Translations under genes and position numbers: made by a program
The notes under the pieces: generated by a model
Told to the model about the DNA's origin: nothing
Databases searched by the model: none
Seen by the model: the letters and a program-made list of their open reading frames with translations, nothing else
Part shown: one piece after another, positions 1 through 6,384 of the stretch
Position numbering within the stretch: position 1 is the first letter of the stretch
How the letters are laid out: the number at the start of each line of letters is the position of its first letter
Assembly: GCA_026671195.1 (NCBI GenBank)
Contig: JAPOHD010000005.1
Coordinates: forward strand, 372,001 to 436,000
Source: Draconibacterium aestuarii
Lineage (GTDB): Bacteria; Bacteroidota; Bacteroidia; Bacteroidales; Prolixibacteraceae
DNA: 64,000 nt
Direction: 5' to 3'

Positions 1-455
1 CCGATACAATTACTAAAAAGGACATCATCCGCCTGTCTTCTTTTTTCTTTGCCTTGATTACATTTCGCAGAATTGGCATGAACGATATAAGGTTTTACAT
101 CATTCTCTCTATTAACATCAACAAATGGTTTTAATAATTCCATAGCCATATTAAAAGTCTGAAACCAATGTTTTCCTTTATTCTTACCCGTTGTATTGTT
201 AAAGTTTGTTTCGATTTCTGTGTTATATCGAATTTCATCAATTGTTGAATACTTTGGTTGAGTTTCTCCTGAATCAAGTGACAAGAATAATACATTAGGG
301 ATATTAGGATTATTCCCGTAATCTCTACCTATGTATGACATTTTGGGATTATCTGGAAAATTTATTGTTTTTCCTTTACAAGAATCATAAAAGTCACATT
401 TAGGGTAAATACTATTATAATGATTTTGAACCCTTTGAGTTATCTGATTATTCAT
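1..455 (-). CDS. Uracil-DNA glycosylase-like protein (family 4-like), cut by window edge
   Basis: The start codon is at 453-455 and the reading frame runs off the left edge, leaving about 151 residues. Four cysteines (C20, C26, C132, C150) are arranged as a close N-terminal pair and a later pair. The second pair lies in a segment reading HANSAKC then SNC, which resembles the family-4 UDG pattern N-x-x-K-C ... C that holds a 4Fe-4S cluster. A hydrophobic strand VLFLSLDSG (residues 55-63) takes the place of the usual GEAPG loop. Family-4 enzymes remove uracil from DNA. The glycine-rich catalytic loop is not canonical, so activity is uncertain. It is divergent from the gene at 618 and shares a 162-bp intergenic region with it. 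A DNA-binding UDG-fold protein of another function is the main alternative. Confidence 0.5.
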   Translation of the reverse strand, partial: MNNQITQRVQNHYNSIYPKCDFYDSCKGKTINFPDNPKMSYIGRDYGNNPNIPNVLFLSLDSGETQPKYSTIDEIRYNTEIETNFNNTTGKNKGKHWFQTFNMAMELLKPFVDVNRENDVKPYIVHANSAKCNQGKEKRRQADDVLFSNCI

Positions 456-506
456 GCTTGAATTTTTATAATTTTTCCATTTTTAAAGATATAAAATTAA
501 ATACCA

Positions 507-574
507 CCTACGACAAAGTGTGTCACAGTCTGGTTTTAATACCTAAATAAATAGTTATTTGCATCCTACGACAA
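507..574. repeat. Direct repeat CCTACGACAA x2 in a divergent promoter region
   Basis: CCTACGACAA occurs at 507-516 and again at 565-574, 58 bp apart, between two divergently transcribed genes (starts at 455 and 618). The location suits a shared operator, but no promoter elements were recognised with confidence. Confidence 0.35.
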
Positions 575-617
575 TATTTGACTCCCTCTAAAAGTACATT
601 CACAGAAATCACGTACC

Positions 618-1640
618 ATGTTCAAGAAAAAACGATTAAAGAAACAATTGAAGGAAGTCAAAGAAGCAAAAGTTGAGGAAGTGAAGAATCAAAACTTTGA
701 AGCGGCAACATTATATCGAGATAAAGAATTGGAAATATTACAGCGGTTAGAAAATACAAAATTACTAAGTAAAATTAGTACAAAAATCAAACGCTTGTTT
801 CAAATTAAACAATCGGATTATCTTCAAGGTATGTATGTTCAGAAGAATAAAAGAGACCTTCCAATTCACTTATACGGTTATCCTTTTAGCAGAGAACTGA
901 ACTTCTACTTACAAACTTTCTTAGCTGAACATCCTGCTTTTAGACATGACTGGGAAGAAAATCAGGTTCAAAAAAGTGTATTTATTAAGCAAGCAACTGA
1001 GTATTACTTCATCAATGAAATTCTTGATGAATTTACACGTTGGAATCCTCGTAAAAAGTGTAAATACACGCTAACACGAAACCAACTTGATAGCCTTGTT
1101 CAAACGAATTACTTTTTGAAGTTTTTCAGTAGTCCAATGCATGAACGAACAGGATTCACTGAAAAAGACAAATCATCTATCAAACGAATTGTGGTTGTTA
1201 AGAATGAAAATAGTGAACCAATCAGATATTTTGAAAAAATTTACTATCAATTTCCTTATAATATTAAGCTAATCAGAAGCGATAAGTCTATTGTGTTTCA
1301 TACTCCATTTATGGAACTTAAACTGCATGTATTTTCAGTTGTTGGCAAACCTGCATTACCAAAAGATTTTTGCAGACTATTCTTGGATTTAAGTGATGAT
1401 AAATCTTCCAGAATTGATGTAAACATTGAGGTTTTTATCAAGTGGCTTTATTTTTTCTATCCGAAATACTGGAAATACATTAAAACTATCAAAACTCTAC
1501 GAAGACGATTTCTTCAATATTTTTCTTCAAATAGCTATTTCAAAACATTTAACTGGGGTGGTATTTACGTGCAGTCGAGGATAATGGAGAATTTAATTAA
1601 AACCAATAATCCTAATTTTCAGCTTAATAAGTCTGAATAG
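618..1640 (+). CDS. Unrecognised protein with N-terminal UVR-like motif
   Basis: This 340-residue protein begins with a lysine/glutamate-rich helix. Residues about 8-45 (KEVKEAKVEEVKNQNFEAAT then LYRDKELEI) match the UVR motif pattern of UvrB, UvrC and ClpC: acidic/basic helix, F-E-x-A, R-D-x-E. In those proteins the motif is a helical hairpin for protein-protein contact. I recognise no domain in the remaining ~290 residues. They are rich in aromatic and basic residues and end with a basic stretch. There is no signal peptide or membrane helix, so it is probably cytoplasmic. It converges on the next gene with a 20-bp gap. A role with the neighbouring glycosylase-like genes is inferred from position only. 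Confidence 0.55.
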   Translation: MFKKKRLKKQLKEVKEAKVEEVKNQNFEAATLYRDKELEILQRLENTKLLSKISTKIKRLFQIKQSDYLQGMYVQKNKRDLPIHLYGYPFSRELNFYLQTFLAEHPAFRHDWEENQVQKSVFIKQATEYYFINEILDEFTRWNPRKKCKYTLTRNQLDSLVQTNYFLKFFSSPMHERTGFTEKDKSSIKRIVVVKNENSEPIRYFEKIYYQFPYNIKLIRSDKSIVFHTPFMELKLHVFSVVGKPALPKDFCRLFLDLSDDKSSRIDVNIEVFIKWLYFFYPKYWKYIKTIKTLRRRFLQYFSSNSYFKTFNWGGIYVQSRIMENLIKTNNPNFQLNKSE

Positions 1641-1660
1641 AATTTATTTCGATAGATTTA

Positions 1661-2371
1661 CTATCTATCCCAGTTTTCATCAATAAGTTCAGTTATTGCT
1701 TGATAGTGCAAATTTTCATTTTTACCTTGAGGGTGCTGGGATATAATAAATTTAATGCCGTTAATTTTTGTAAGGTAAGTAGAGTATTTTTTCCAATTCT
1801 TGATAGATAATTTTATTACTTGGTTATATGCATTTAAATAATCTAAAAAGTTCTGTTCCCAGCCAGAGGTGAGCATTATCACAAAACGAGGTTTAAGAAT
1901 TTCAAGTTCAGTTCTTAAAATTTCTCTTGCAGAATCAAGCTGTATCGATTGCATATGACTATTGGGATTACCGCCAACATAAGGAGCTATTTTGTAAAGA
2001 TTTGTCCAAGCAATGTTCGAATACCATTGTTCGTGATAATATTTCTCTGAAATTCTCTTTGTGACCCTCCAGAAAGCAGATTTTTTAGTGTTGTAATACT
2101 CTGGATGCTCCCAAAGATTATTAACCCACACCATTTGGTCATCTCTGGCAAAAATTCTATTATTATTATTTATATCAAATATTTTGTTTGGATTCGTTTC
2201 ATTAGACTGCCATCCATTAACAGCTTTTCCAACAACCAAAATTCCTTCCCCAGCTTTAATAGGAAAATTATTCCCCCATTGAAGACAAAATGTACAAACA
2301 TCTTCAAATGATTCTTGTGTTAACAACTTCTCATAAAGTGGAAAGATTGCCGTTCTTATTTCTTCAATCAT
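1661..2371 (-). CDS. UDG-superfamily-like protein
   Basis: This 236-residue protein has the order of elements seen in uracil-DNA glycosylase-fold proteins: a strand plus loop GILVVGKAVNGW (about residues 43-54), a central IAWTNLYKIAP segment, a strand ILKPRFVIMLTSGW (about 158-171), and a late ISQHPQG (about 210) matching the His-Pro loop that inserts into DNA. No cysteine cluster is present, unlike the partial gene at the left edge. There is no signal peptide. The catalytic acidic/asparagine residue is not obvious, so it may be a fold relative with another role. It starts at ATG 2369-2371. This is an assignment by eye; a profile search against UDG clans would settle it. Confidence 0.45.
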   Translation of the reverse strand: MIEEIRTAIFPLYEKLLTQESFEDVCTFCLQWGNNFPIKAGEGILVVGKAVNGWQSNETNPNKIFDINNNNRIFARDDQMVWVNNLWEHPEYYNTKKSAFWRVTKRISEKYYHEQWYSNIAWTNLYKIAPYVGGNPNSHMQSIQLDSAREILRTELEILKPRFVIMLTSGWEQNFLDYLNAYNQVIKLSIKNWKKYSTYLTKINGIKFIISQHPQGKNENLHYQAITELIDENWDR

Positions 2372-2449
2372 AATCTTAATAAAATCCTATGTTGCTTTAG
2401 TTTTTCAATTTTAAAGATTAAACTATCCTGCTAACAAGTCGGATATTAA

Positions 2450-3298
2450 TCATTCCATGATAGTCCAAGTAACACAGTTTAATGCTCCCCCCAATTTAAC
2501 AGTTTCAGACATGTCGACCTGTGTAATCCTTTTGTTGTTAGAATAATCATTATAATATTTTGACACTTGTTCAAACGCTATTTCATCTTCTATGGCGTAC
2601 AACTTTGGAATTAAAATCAAGTCTTTGGTTTGCAGAAAGTTGATGTATGCTATATTTCTCTCTTTCTCCTTATTGGAACACCTTAACCACTCCCAGTTTA
2701 ACTTTGCTTTCTTTAGTGATTTTAATAAGAATTCTTTAAACTCTAAATCAGCAGTATCGTAGAAACCACTAATCAATACTGTATCGTCATTGATGAATCT
2801 TAGCATACCATCAGAATGACCGAACTCACATTTATCGTCCCATGGAATTAAAACCACTTTATCAACTTGAAAAATCTCATGCAATTTGTCCAAGAGTTGA
2901 TGCTTATTGTAAGTTCTCTTATTTTCAACAACAACTTTATCGGTTAGAATTATTGCATTTTTTGATTTAACTACATTGCCACCATCCAAAATTATATCCG
3001 TCTTTTTAGTTGGCAGTTTTATCGCATCACAAACGATATCAGGATATGTCTTCAACTCACGCCTGTTCTTCGTTGTTCCCTGCAAATAATCAGGGTCATA
3101 TCTGTATTCAACAAACACATCTTTAGCAATTTGGATTGGCATGTAATCTCGTGCCCAGATATCTTTGGTTTCAGGTAGAAAATAAGGTTGGATTCCAAAA
3201 GAATTTAAGACATGTTCGATTTCAGTACATGTATATGGAAAATCAATTTTTAGTTGATTCGAAAAAAAAATCTTATTTGTTTCTCTGTCTGAAATCAT
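2450..3298 (-). CDS. Peptidyl-arginine/agmatine deiminase family enzyme
   Basis: This 282-residue protein of the guanidino-group hydrolase (PPAD/AguA) family hydrolyses an arginine-like guanidinium to citrulline or carbamoyl products. The motifs appear in the family's order: W48-A-R50-D51 (substrate guanidinium contact), D105-G-G-N108, H161-S-D163 (catalytic His/Asp) and a C-terminal G-G-A-L-N-C275 nucleophile. It is shorter than typical agmatine deiminases (about 340-370 residues) and lacks a signal peptide, so it is a cytoplasmic, trimmed member. Its ATG overlaps the stop of the upstream gene by 4 bp, implying translational coupling with that unknown protein. The substrate (agmatine, protein arginine or another guanidino compound) cannot be told from sequence. 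Confidence 0.8.
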   Translation of the reverse strand: MISDRETNKIFFSNQLKIDFPYTCTEIEHVLNSFGIQPYFLPETKDIWARDYMPIQIAKDVFVEYRYDPDYLQGTTKNRRELKTYPDIVCDAIKLPTKKTDIILDGGNVVKSKNAIILTDKVVVENKRTYNKHQLLDKLHEIFQVDKVVLIPWDDKCEFGHSDGMLRFINDDTVLISGFYDTADLEFKEFLLKSLKKAKLNWEWLRCSNKEKERNIAYINFLQTKDLILIPKLYAIEDEIAFEQVSKYYNDYSNNKRITQVDMSETVKLGGALNCVTWTIME

Positions 3299-3891
3299 CG
3301 TTTTAATTTATATCCCAACATCATTTCAATTTCATCATCAGTTAAATCGGAATTCCGAAATATTGTCTCTTTACCTTTATAGCTTTTAAAGATATTACTA
3401 TCCTTTGCTAAGAACTTGTAATACGACTTTTCAAATTGTTTTTGATTATCTGATTCTGCCACACCTAATTTCATTCTCTGGGATTTAAACGTGCCACTCC
3501 AAGGTGTTTTATGTGAAACTAATTCAACCCTGTTATAACCCATGTTTAATTGATTAAGCAGAGCATTCTTTACCTCCGATTTCGGTAATACTTGAGCATT
3601 AGTTATATCATATAATCCACAAATTAATATCCCGCCAAATTCAAAACCAACTTGGTTTCCTAAAGACAGGTCAATCCCATATCGATGTGCTTCAAATTCA
3701 CCAAAAGGTTTTAAATGTTTTACGCCTCTCGCATAATCATCCTGATGTAAATCAAACCAGTAATACACTTCCAAATCAATCATTGAAAACAAAGAATCAT
3801 TGATGGAAATAACCTTGTTTAGAATCAAATCATTCGCTAATAATTCAAGTGATTCGACTATTGTTTCTTTCGATGTTATATCTATTCGCAT
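3295..3891 (-). CDS. Unknown protein, possibly alkyl-adenine glycosylase-like
   Basis: This 198-residue soluble protein, first gene of a two-gene unit, overlaps the downstream deiminase gene by 4 bp. I do not recognise it with confidence. By eye it has a faint resemblance to the methylpurine (alkyl-adenine) DNA glycosylase order: IDLEVYYW near residue 38 for the usual E-V/T-E-A-Y, then HRYGIDLSLGN (about 70) for the Y-G-[IM]-x(3)-[LM]-N strand, GGILICGLYD (about 86) for the V-L-I-R-A-L strand, and SGTFKSQRMKLGV (about 136) for the G-P-G-K-L-x-x-A-L-G turn. Key residues are only partly kept, so this stays a weak hypothesis. Neighbouring UDG-like genes make it worth testing. Confidence 0.4.
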   Translation of the reverse strand: MRIDITSKETIVESLELLANDLILNKVISINDSLFSMIDLEVYYWFDLHQDDYARGVKHLKPFGEFEAHRYGIDLSLGNQVGFEFGGILICGLYDITNAQVLPKSEVKNALLNQLNMGYNRVELVSHKTPWSGTFKSQRMKLGVAESDNQKQFEKSYYKFLAKDSNIFKSYKGKETIFRNSDLTDDEIEMMLGYKLKR

Positions 3892-3922
3892 ATGAGTTTG
3901 GTTAATAGTCTATTACTTCTCG

Positions 3923-5233
3923 TTAATTCGAACCAGTTTTATCTCCTAACTCCATGCCACGAAATGCATTTTTATTCTGCGATATTTTCCCATACTTCTT
4001 CAAAGTCTGTAATTTTTTATGCCCACTGGCAGCCATTATATTTGGTGTTGGCACATTCGCATTTAAAGCAAGTGTAATAAAAGTCCTACGGCAAGTGTGT
4101 GAGGATATATGTTTACGTCTGATGGATTCGTAATCCATATTTTGTTTCAATACTCTCCTTTTCTTGATTATTGGTTCTTCGAACAATTCATATTCCTCAA
4201 GTACATTTTTAAACTCCCTATTAAAGTGTTGCGAAGAAAATTTTGGAAGTTTGAAATCATATTTTTGGAGAATACTTAATGCAGTTTTTTGTAGAGGAAT
4301 ATTGACAGTTATATTCGTCTTTTTATTTTCCTGAAGCACATAATAATCACCATCTTCATCCTGTTTAAAATGAATAGGTTTTAATCTAACTAAATCGCTA
4401 AAGCGCAGACCACAGAAGCAGTTAAACACAAATAAATCTATTAGTTTTTGGTGGTTGTCATTTTTCACGTTTAAATCAAGTAAAGTTTGAAGGTCTGCTT
4501 TATCAAGAGCGATAATATCATTGTCATATTTCGCTACTTTAAATTTTGTGACAGAACGTTTAAACAAGAAATAGTCTTTTTGCTCCACCCAGTTAAGAAA
4601 GGTTTTCAAACTTGAAATTCGTTTGTGAATGGTATTATCATTTAAACCACCCCCTGTTAAGTAAATATCTGGATTTCTCGATTCACTTAAAAAATGACAA
4701 AAGTCCACCATGAATTCTTCCGAGTTTATATCACGAAAAACCAAAGACTTGTTGTACATTTTCTCCCAATCCTTCAATGCATTGTAAAGGCTTAAATAAT
4801 CTTTATAACTCGGTCTATTATTTAATTCTTTCTTTTTGAATTCATAGAAATCATCATAGTAATCCAATAATTTTTTCTTTTTGTCAACAACCTTGGTCTC
4901 ACTTGGGAAATTGTAATGTCCTAAAACACCTTTAGTTGCTTTTTCAGTAACCCAATCATTAAGTTCCTTCTGGTTCAGTTTATGCAAAATAAAACCCTGT
5001 TTATAGGTAATGTATTCATTAACCTTTCTTTTCAGTTCAAGAATATTTTCATTACACTTTTTATAATCTGGATATTTTGAGTTAAAGAGATTTTCCGTGG
5101 TACAGTACGATTTCTGATATATGTATTTGGTGTTATATCGAAGTATTACCCCCTTTTGTTTATAATAGACATAGATGTATTTGTATCCATTGTTTTCGAA
5201 AACCTTTAATTCAGAATGACTTTTTACAATCAT
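3923..5233 (-). CDS. Tyrosine recombinase (phage-type integrase)
   Basis: This 436-residue site-specific recombinase is of the type found on Bacteroidota integrative elements. All six active-site positions can be placed: R277 (CGLRFSDL), a beta-hairpin Lys at 304-305, H379-x-x-R382 (SSHTCRRTF), H405 (SGHKKLQT) and the nucleophile Y414 (KKYGK). Residues 1-120 are the arm-binding-like N-terminal domain and about 125-240 the SAM-like core-binding domain (KTFLNWV). It should cut and rejoin DNA through a 3'-phosphotyrosine to integrate or excise the element that carries it. It is intact, read toward the UDG/deiminase cluster, and has four short repeats just upstream. The partner attachment site is not visible in the window. 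Confidence 0.92.
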   Translation of the reverse strand: MIVKSHSELKVFENNGYKYIYVYYKQKGVILRYNTKYIYQKSYCTTENLFNSKYPDYKKCNENILELKRKVNEYITYKQGFILHKLNQKELNDWVTEKATKGVLGHYNFPSETKVVDKKKKLLDYYDDFYEFKKKELNNRPSYKDYLSLYNALKDWEKMYNKSLVFRDINSEEFMVDFCHFLSESRNPDIYLTGGGLNDNTIHKRISSLKTFLNWVEQKDYFLFKRSVTKFKVAKYDNDIIALDKADLQTLLDLNVKNDNHQKLIDLFVFNCFCGLRFSDLVRLKPIHFKQDEDGDYYVLQENKKTNITVNIPLQKTALSILQKYDFKLPKFSSQHFNREFKNVLEEYELFEEPIIKKRRVLKQNMDYESIRRKHISSHTCRRTFITLALNANVPTPNIMAASGHKKLQTLKKYGKISQNKNAFRGMELGDKTGSN

Positions 5234-5271
5234 AAACGGTAATAATTAACTGAGTCCCTAAAGATAAGAAT

Positions 5272-5323
5272 TTTATGTACCATTTATGTACCGAAATCGA
5301 ATTTATGTACCGTTTTATGTACT
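5272..5323. repeat. Four direct repeats TTTATGTACC/T upstream of the integrase
   Basis: TTTATGTACC occurs at 5272-5281, 5283-5292 and 5302-5311, and TTTATGTACT at 5314-5323, all starting within 40-90 bp of the integrase start codon. Short repeats at this place are typical of recombinase arm-binding or autoregulatory sites. No function is proven by sequence. Confidence 0.55.
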
Positions 5324-5363
5324 CAATATGAACGTATATCTTCCTGATTATCAATGTTAAACA

Positions 5364-5401
5364 TTTTTTAATTAAAAAAAGTCATACTTTTTAATTAAAA
5401 A
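5364..5401. repeat. Pair of AT palindromes (TTTTTAATTAAAAA)
   Basis: TTTTTTAATTAAAAAA lies at 5364-5379 and TTTTTAATTAAAAA at 5388-5401, both self-complementary. They sit just beyond the TTTATGTACC repeats. They could be protein-binding sites of the recombination region or simply low-complexity AT sequence. Confidence 0.3.
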
Positions 5402-5475
5402 CAACCATATGTATTTGATTTACTGCTTATTATGTAATTTTTGCTCAAATATTGTCATCCCGACAATAATCAATC

Positions 5476-5504
5476 AATGAGTTACAATAATATTGTAACT
5501 CATT
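5476..5504 (+). terminator. Perfect 13-bp inverted repeat with following T-rich run
   Basis: AATGAGTTACAAT (5476-5488) and its exact complement (5492-5504) flank a 3-nt loop, followed by TTTTATTTTA on the + strand. It resembles an intrinsic terminator for + strand transcripts, yet no + strand gene lies just before it. It could equally be a recombination-related palindrome of the mobile element. Confidence 0.4.
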
Positions 5505-5589
5505 TTTATTTTATCCCTGTCATATCAAATGAAGTAAAAATCTGTCAAGCTCACAATATTTAGGTACCATTCCATAGGTTTTGCCTTTG

Positions 5590-5754
5590 TTTCCAATGGT
5601 TTTGAGCATTCTTTCCAAGGGGTGAGACCGTCTTTCCACAGGCTTTGGGCTCTCTTTCCAAATAAACAGCCAACCTTTCCAGTCATTTTAGATGTCTTTC
5701 CATTGTTTTGGCTTTCGGGTTCTCTTAAAAACAAATAATTGCCCCTCGTTTCCA
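5590..5754. repeat. TTTCCA hexamer array with ~21.5-bp period
   Basis: TTTCCA starts at 5590, 5612, 5633, 5655, 5676 and 5697, i.e. steps of 22, 21, 22, 21 and 21 bp, with one more at 5749. Spacers differ in sequence, so only the hexamer and its phase are kept; the period equals two turns of the double helix. A 76-codon minus-strand frame crosses the array but looks like a by-product, since its repeated Gly-Lys and Trp-Lys codons are simply the hexamer read out. The array may be iteron-like or cooperative binding sites. Confidence 0.55.
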
Positions 5755-6193
5755 ATATGAATTATCAGACCATAGTTCTATTTAAATACGCCAAATAGTA
5801 AGTAACTAAAACACTATGCATTGAAAATACATAGGTTTAAATATTTCTAATGAAATTCGAAAAAAATACATGTTGGGTTGAAGTCAGAAGAGTCAAGTAA
5901 AGAGTCAAGTATTCAATACTAAATTCATTTATAATACATCTGACTTCCGGTTTTATGTATTAGATATTTCGAAAAACGAAAGTGGCTGTAATGATTTGAA
6001 AATCGCTGTAAGCAAATTGCAGGATTTTAACCCTTAACCAGAAAATAAGACTTCACAATAGAACTATTCTAAATAATATCACAAAAAAGTAACAACACAT
6101 CCATCGTATACGTATAAATACTTAGCTTTTCAGTCAGGAGGACTGATGAGTAATTTTTTTCATAGTATAATAAATCCTAGTTTGGTTAGGTGG
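5755..6193. other. Non-coding AT-rich stretch behind the integrase
   Basis: No gene is apparent here. Weak features are a spaced 8-bp inverted repeat GAAGTCAG (5880-5887) / CTGACTTC (5940-5947), a tandem AGAGTCAAGTA pair near 5889-5912, and a small hairpin CAGTC/GACTG near 6131-6145. This may include an element boundary, but no duplicated attachment core was found within the window. Confidence 0.4.
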
Positions 6194-6221
6194 ATATCCC
6201 GGTTTGCACGAGCCGGGATAT
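6194..6221 (+). terminator. GC-rich hairpin with short T run
   Basis: ATATCCCGG (6194-6202) pairs with CCGGGATAT (6213-6221) across a 10-nt loop and is followed by TTTC on the + strand. It is terminator-like for + strand transcription, though no + strand gene was found upstream. Confidence 0.4.
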
Positions 6222-6272
6222 TTTCATATTACATCTGAATACCGATACAGTGTTAGGTTGCGGTTCATTCAT

Positions 6273-6309
6273 AAAAAAACAGGGCAAGAGCACCATTTCC
6301 CCCACCCTG
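6273..6309 (-). terminator. Intrinsic terminator of the GH92 gene
   Basis: Reading the minus strand, CAGGG (6305-6309) pairs with CCCTG (6280-6284) and is followed directly by seven T (6273-6279 as A on the + strand). It lies about 75 bp beyond the GH92 stop codon, as expected for a rho-independent terminator. Confidence 0.6.
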
Positions 6310-6384
6310 CTTTATAAAATATCTGAATTTATTTTTAGTTCAGAATATACTTGTTTTCCACTATGAGAAAGCATGTTTACAGAC

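Noticed and set aside
5590-5754. CRISPR-like array
   Set aside because: The repeated part is only 6 bp with ~15-bp spacers; no cas genes are nearby.
5525-5755. 76-codon protein on the minus strand across the TTTCCA array
   Set aside because: Its Gly-Lys and Trp-Lys pattern is the hexamer array read as codons; no start context or known domain.
6131-6165. CTGATGAG next to a small stem, like a hammerhead ribozyme core
   Set aside because: The required GAAA core strand and stems I and III are not found nearby; the match is eight bases only.
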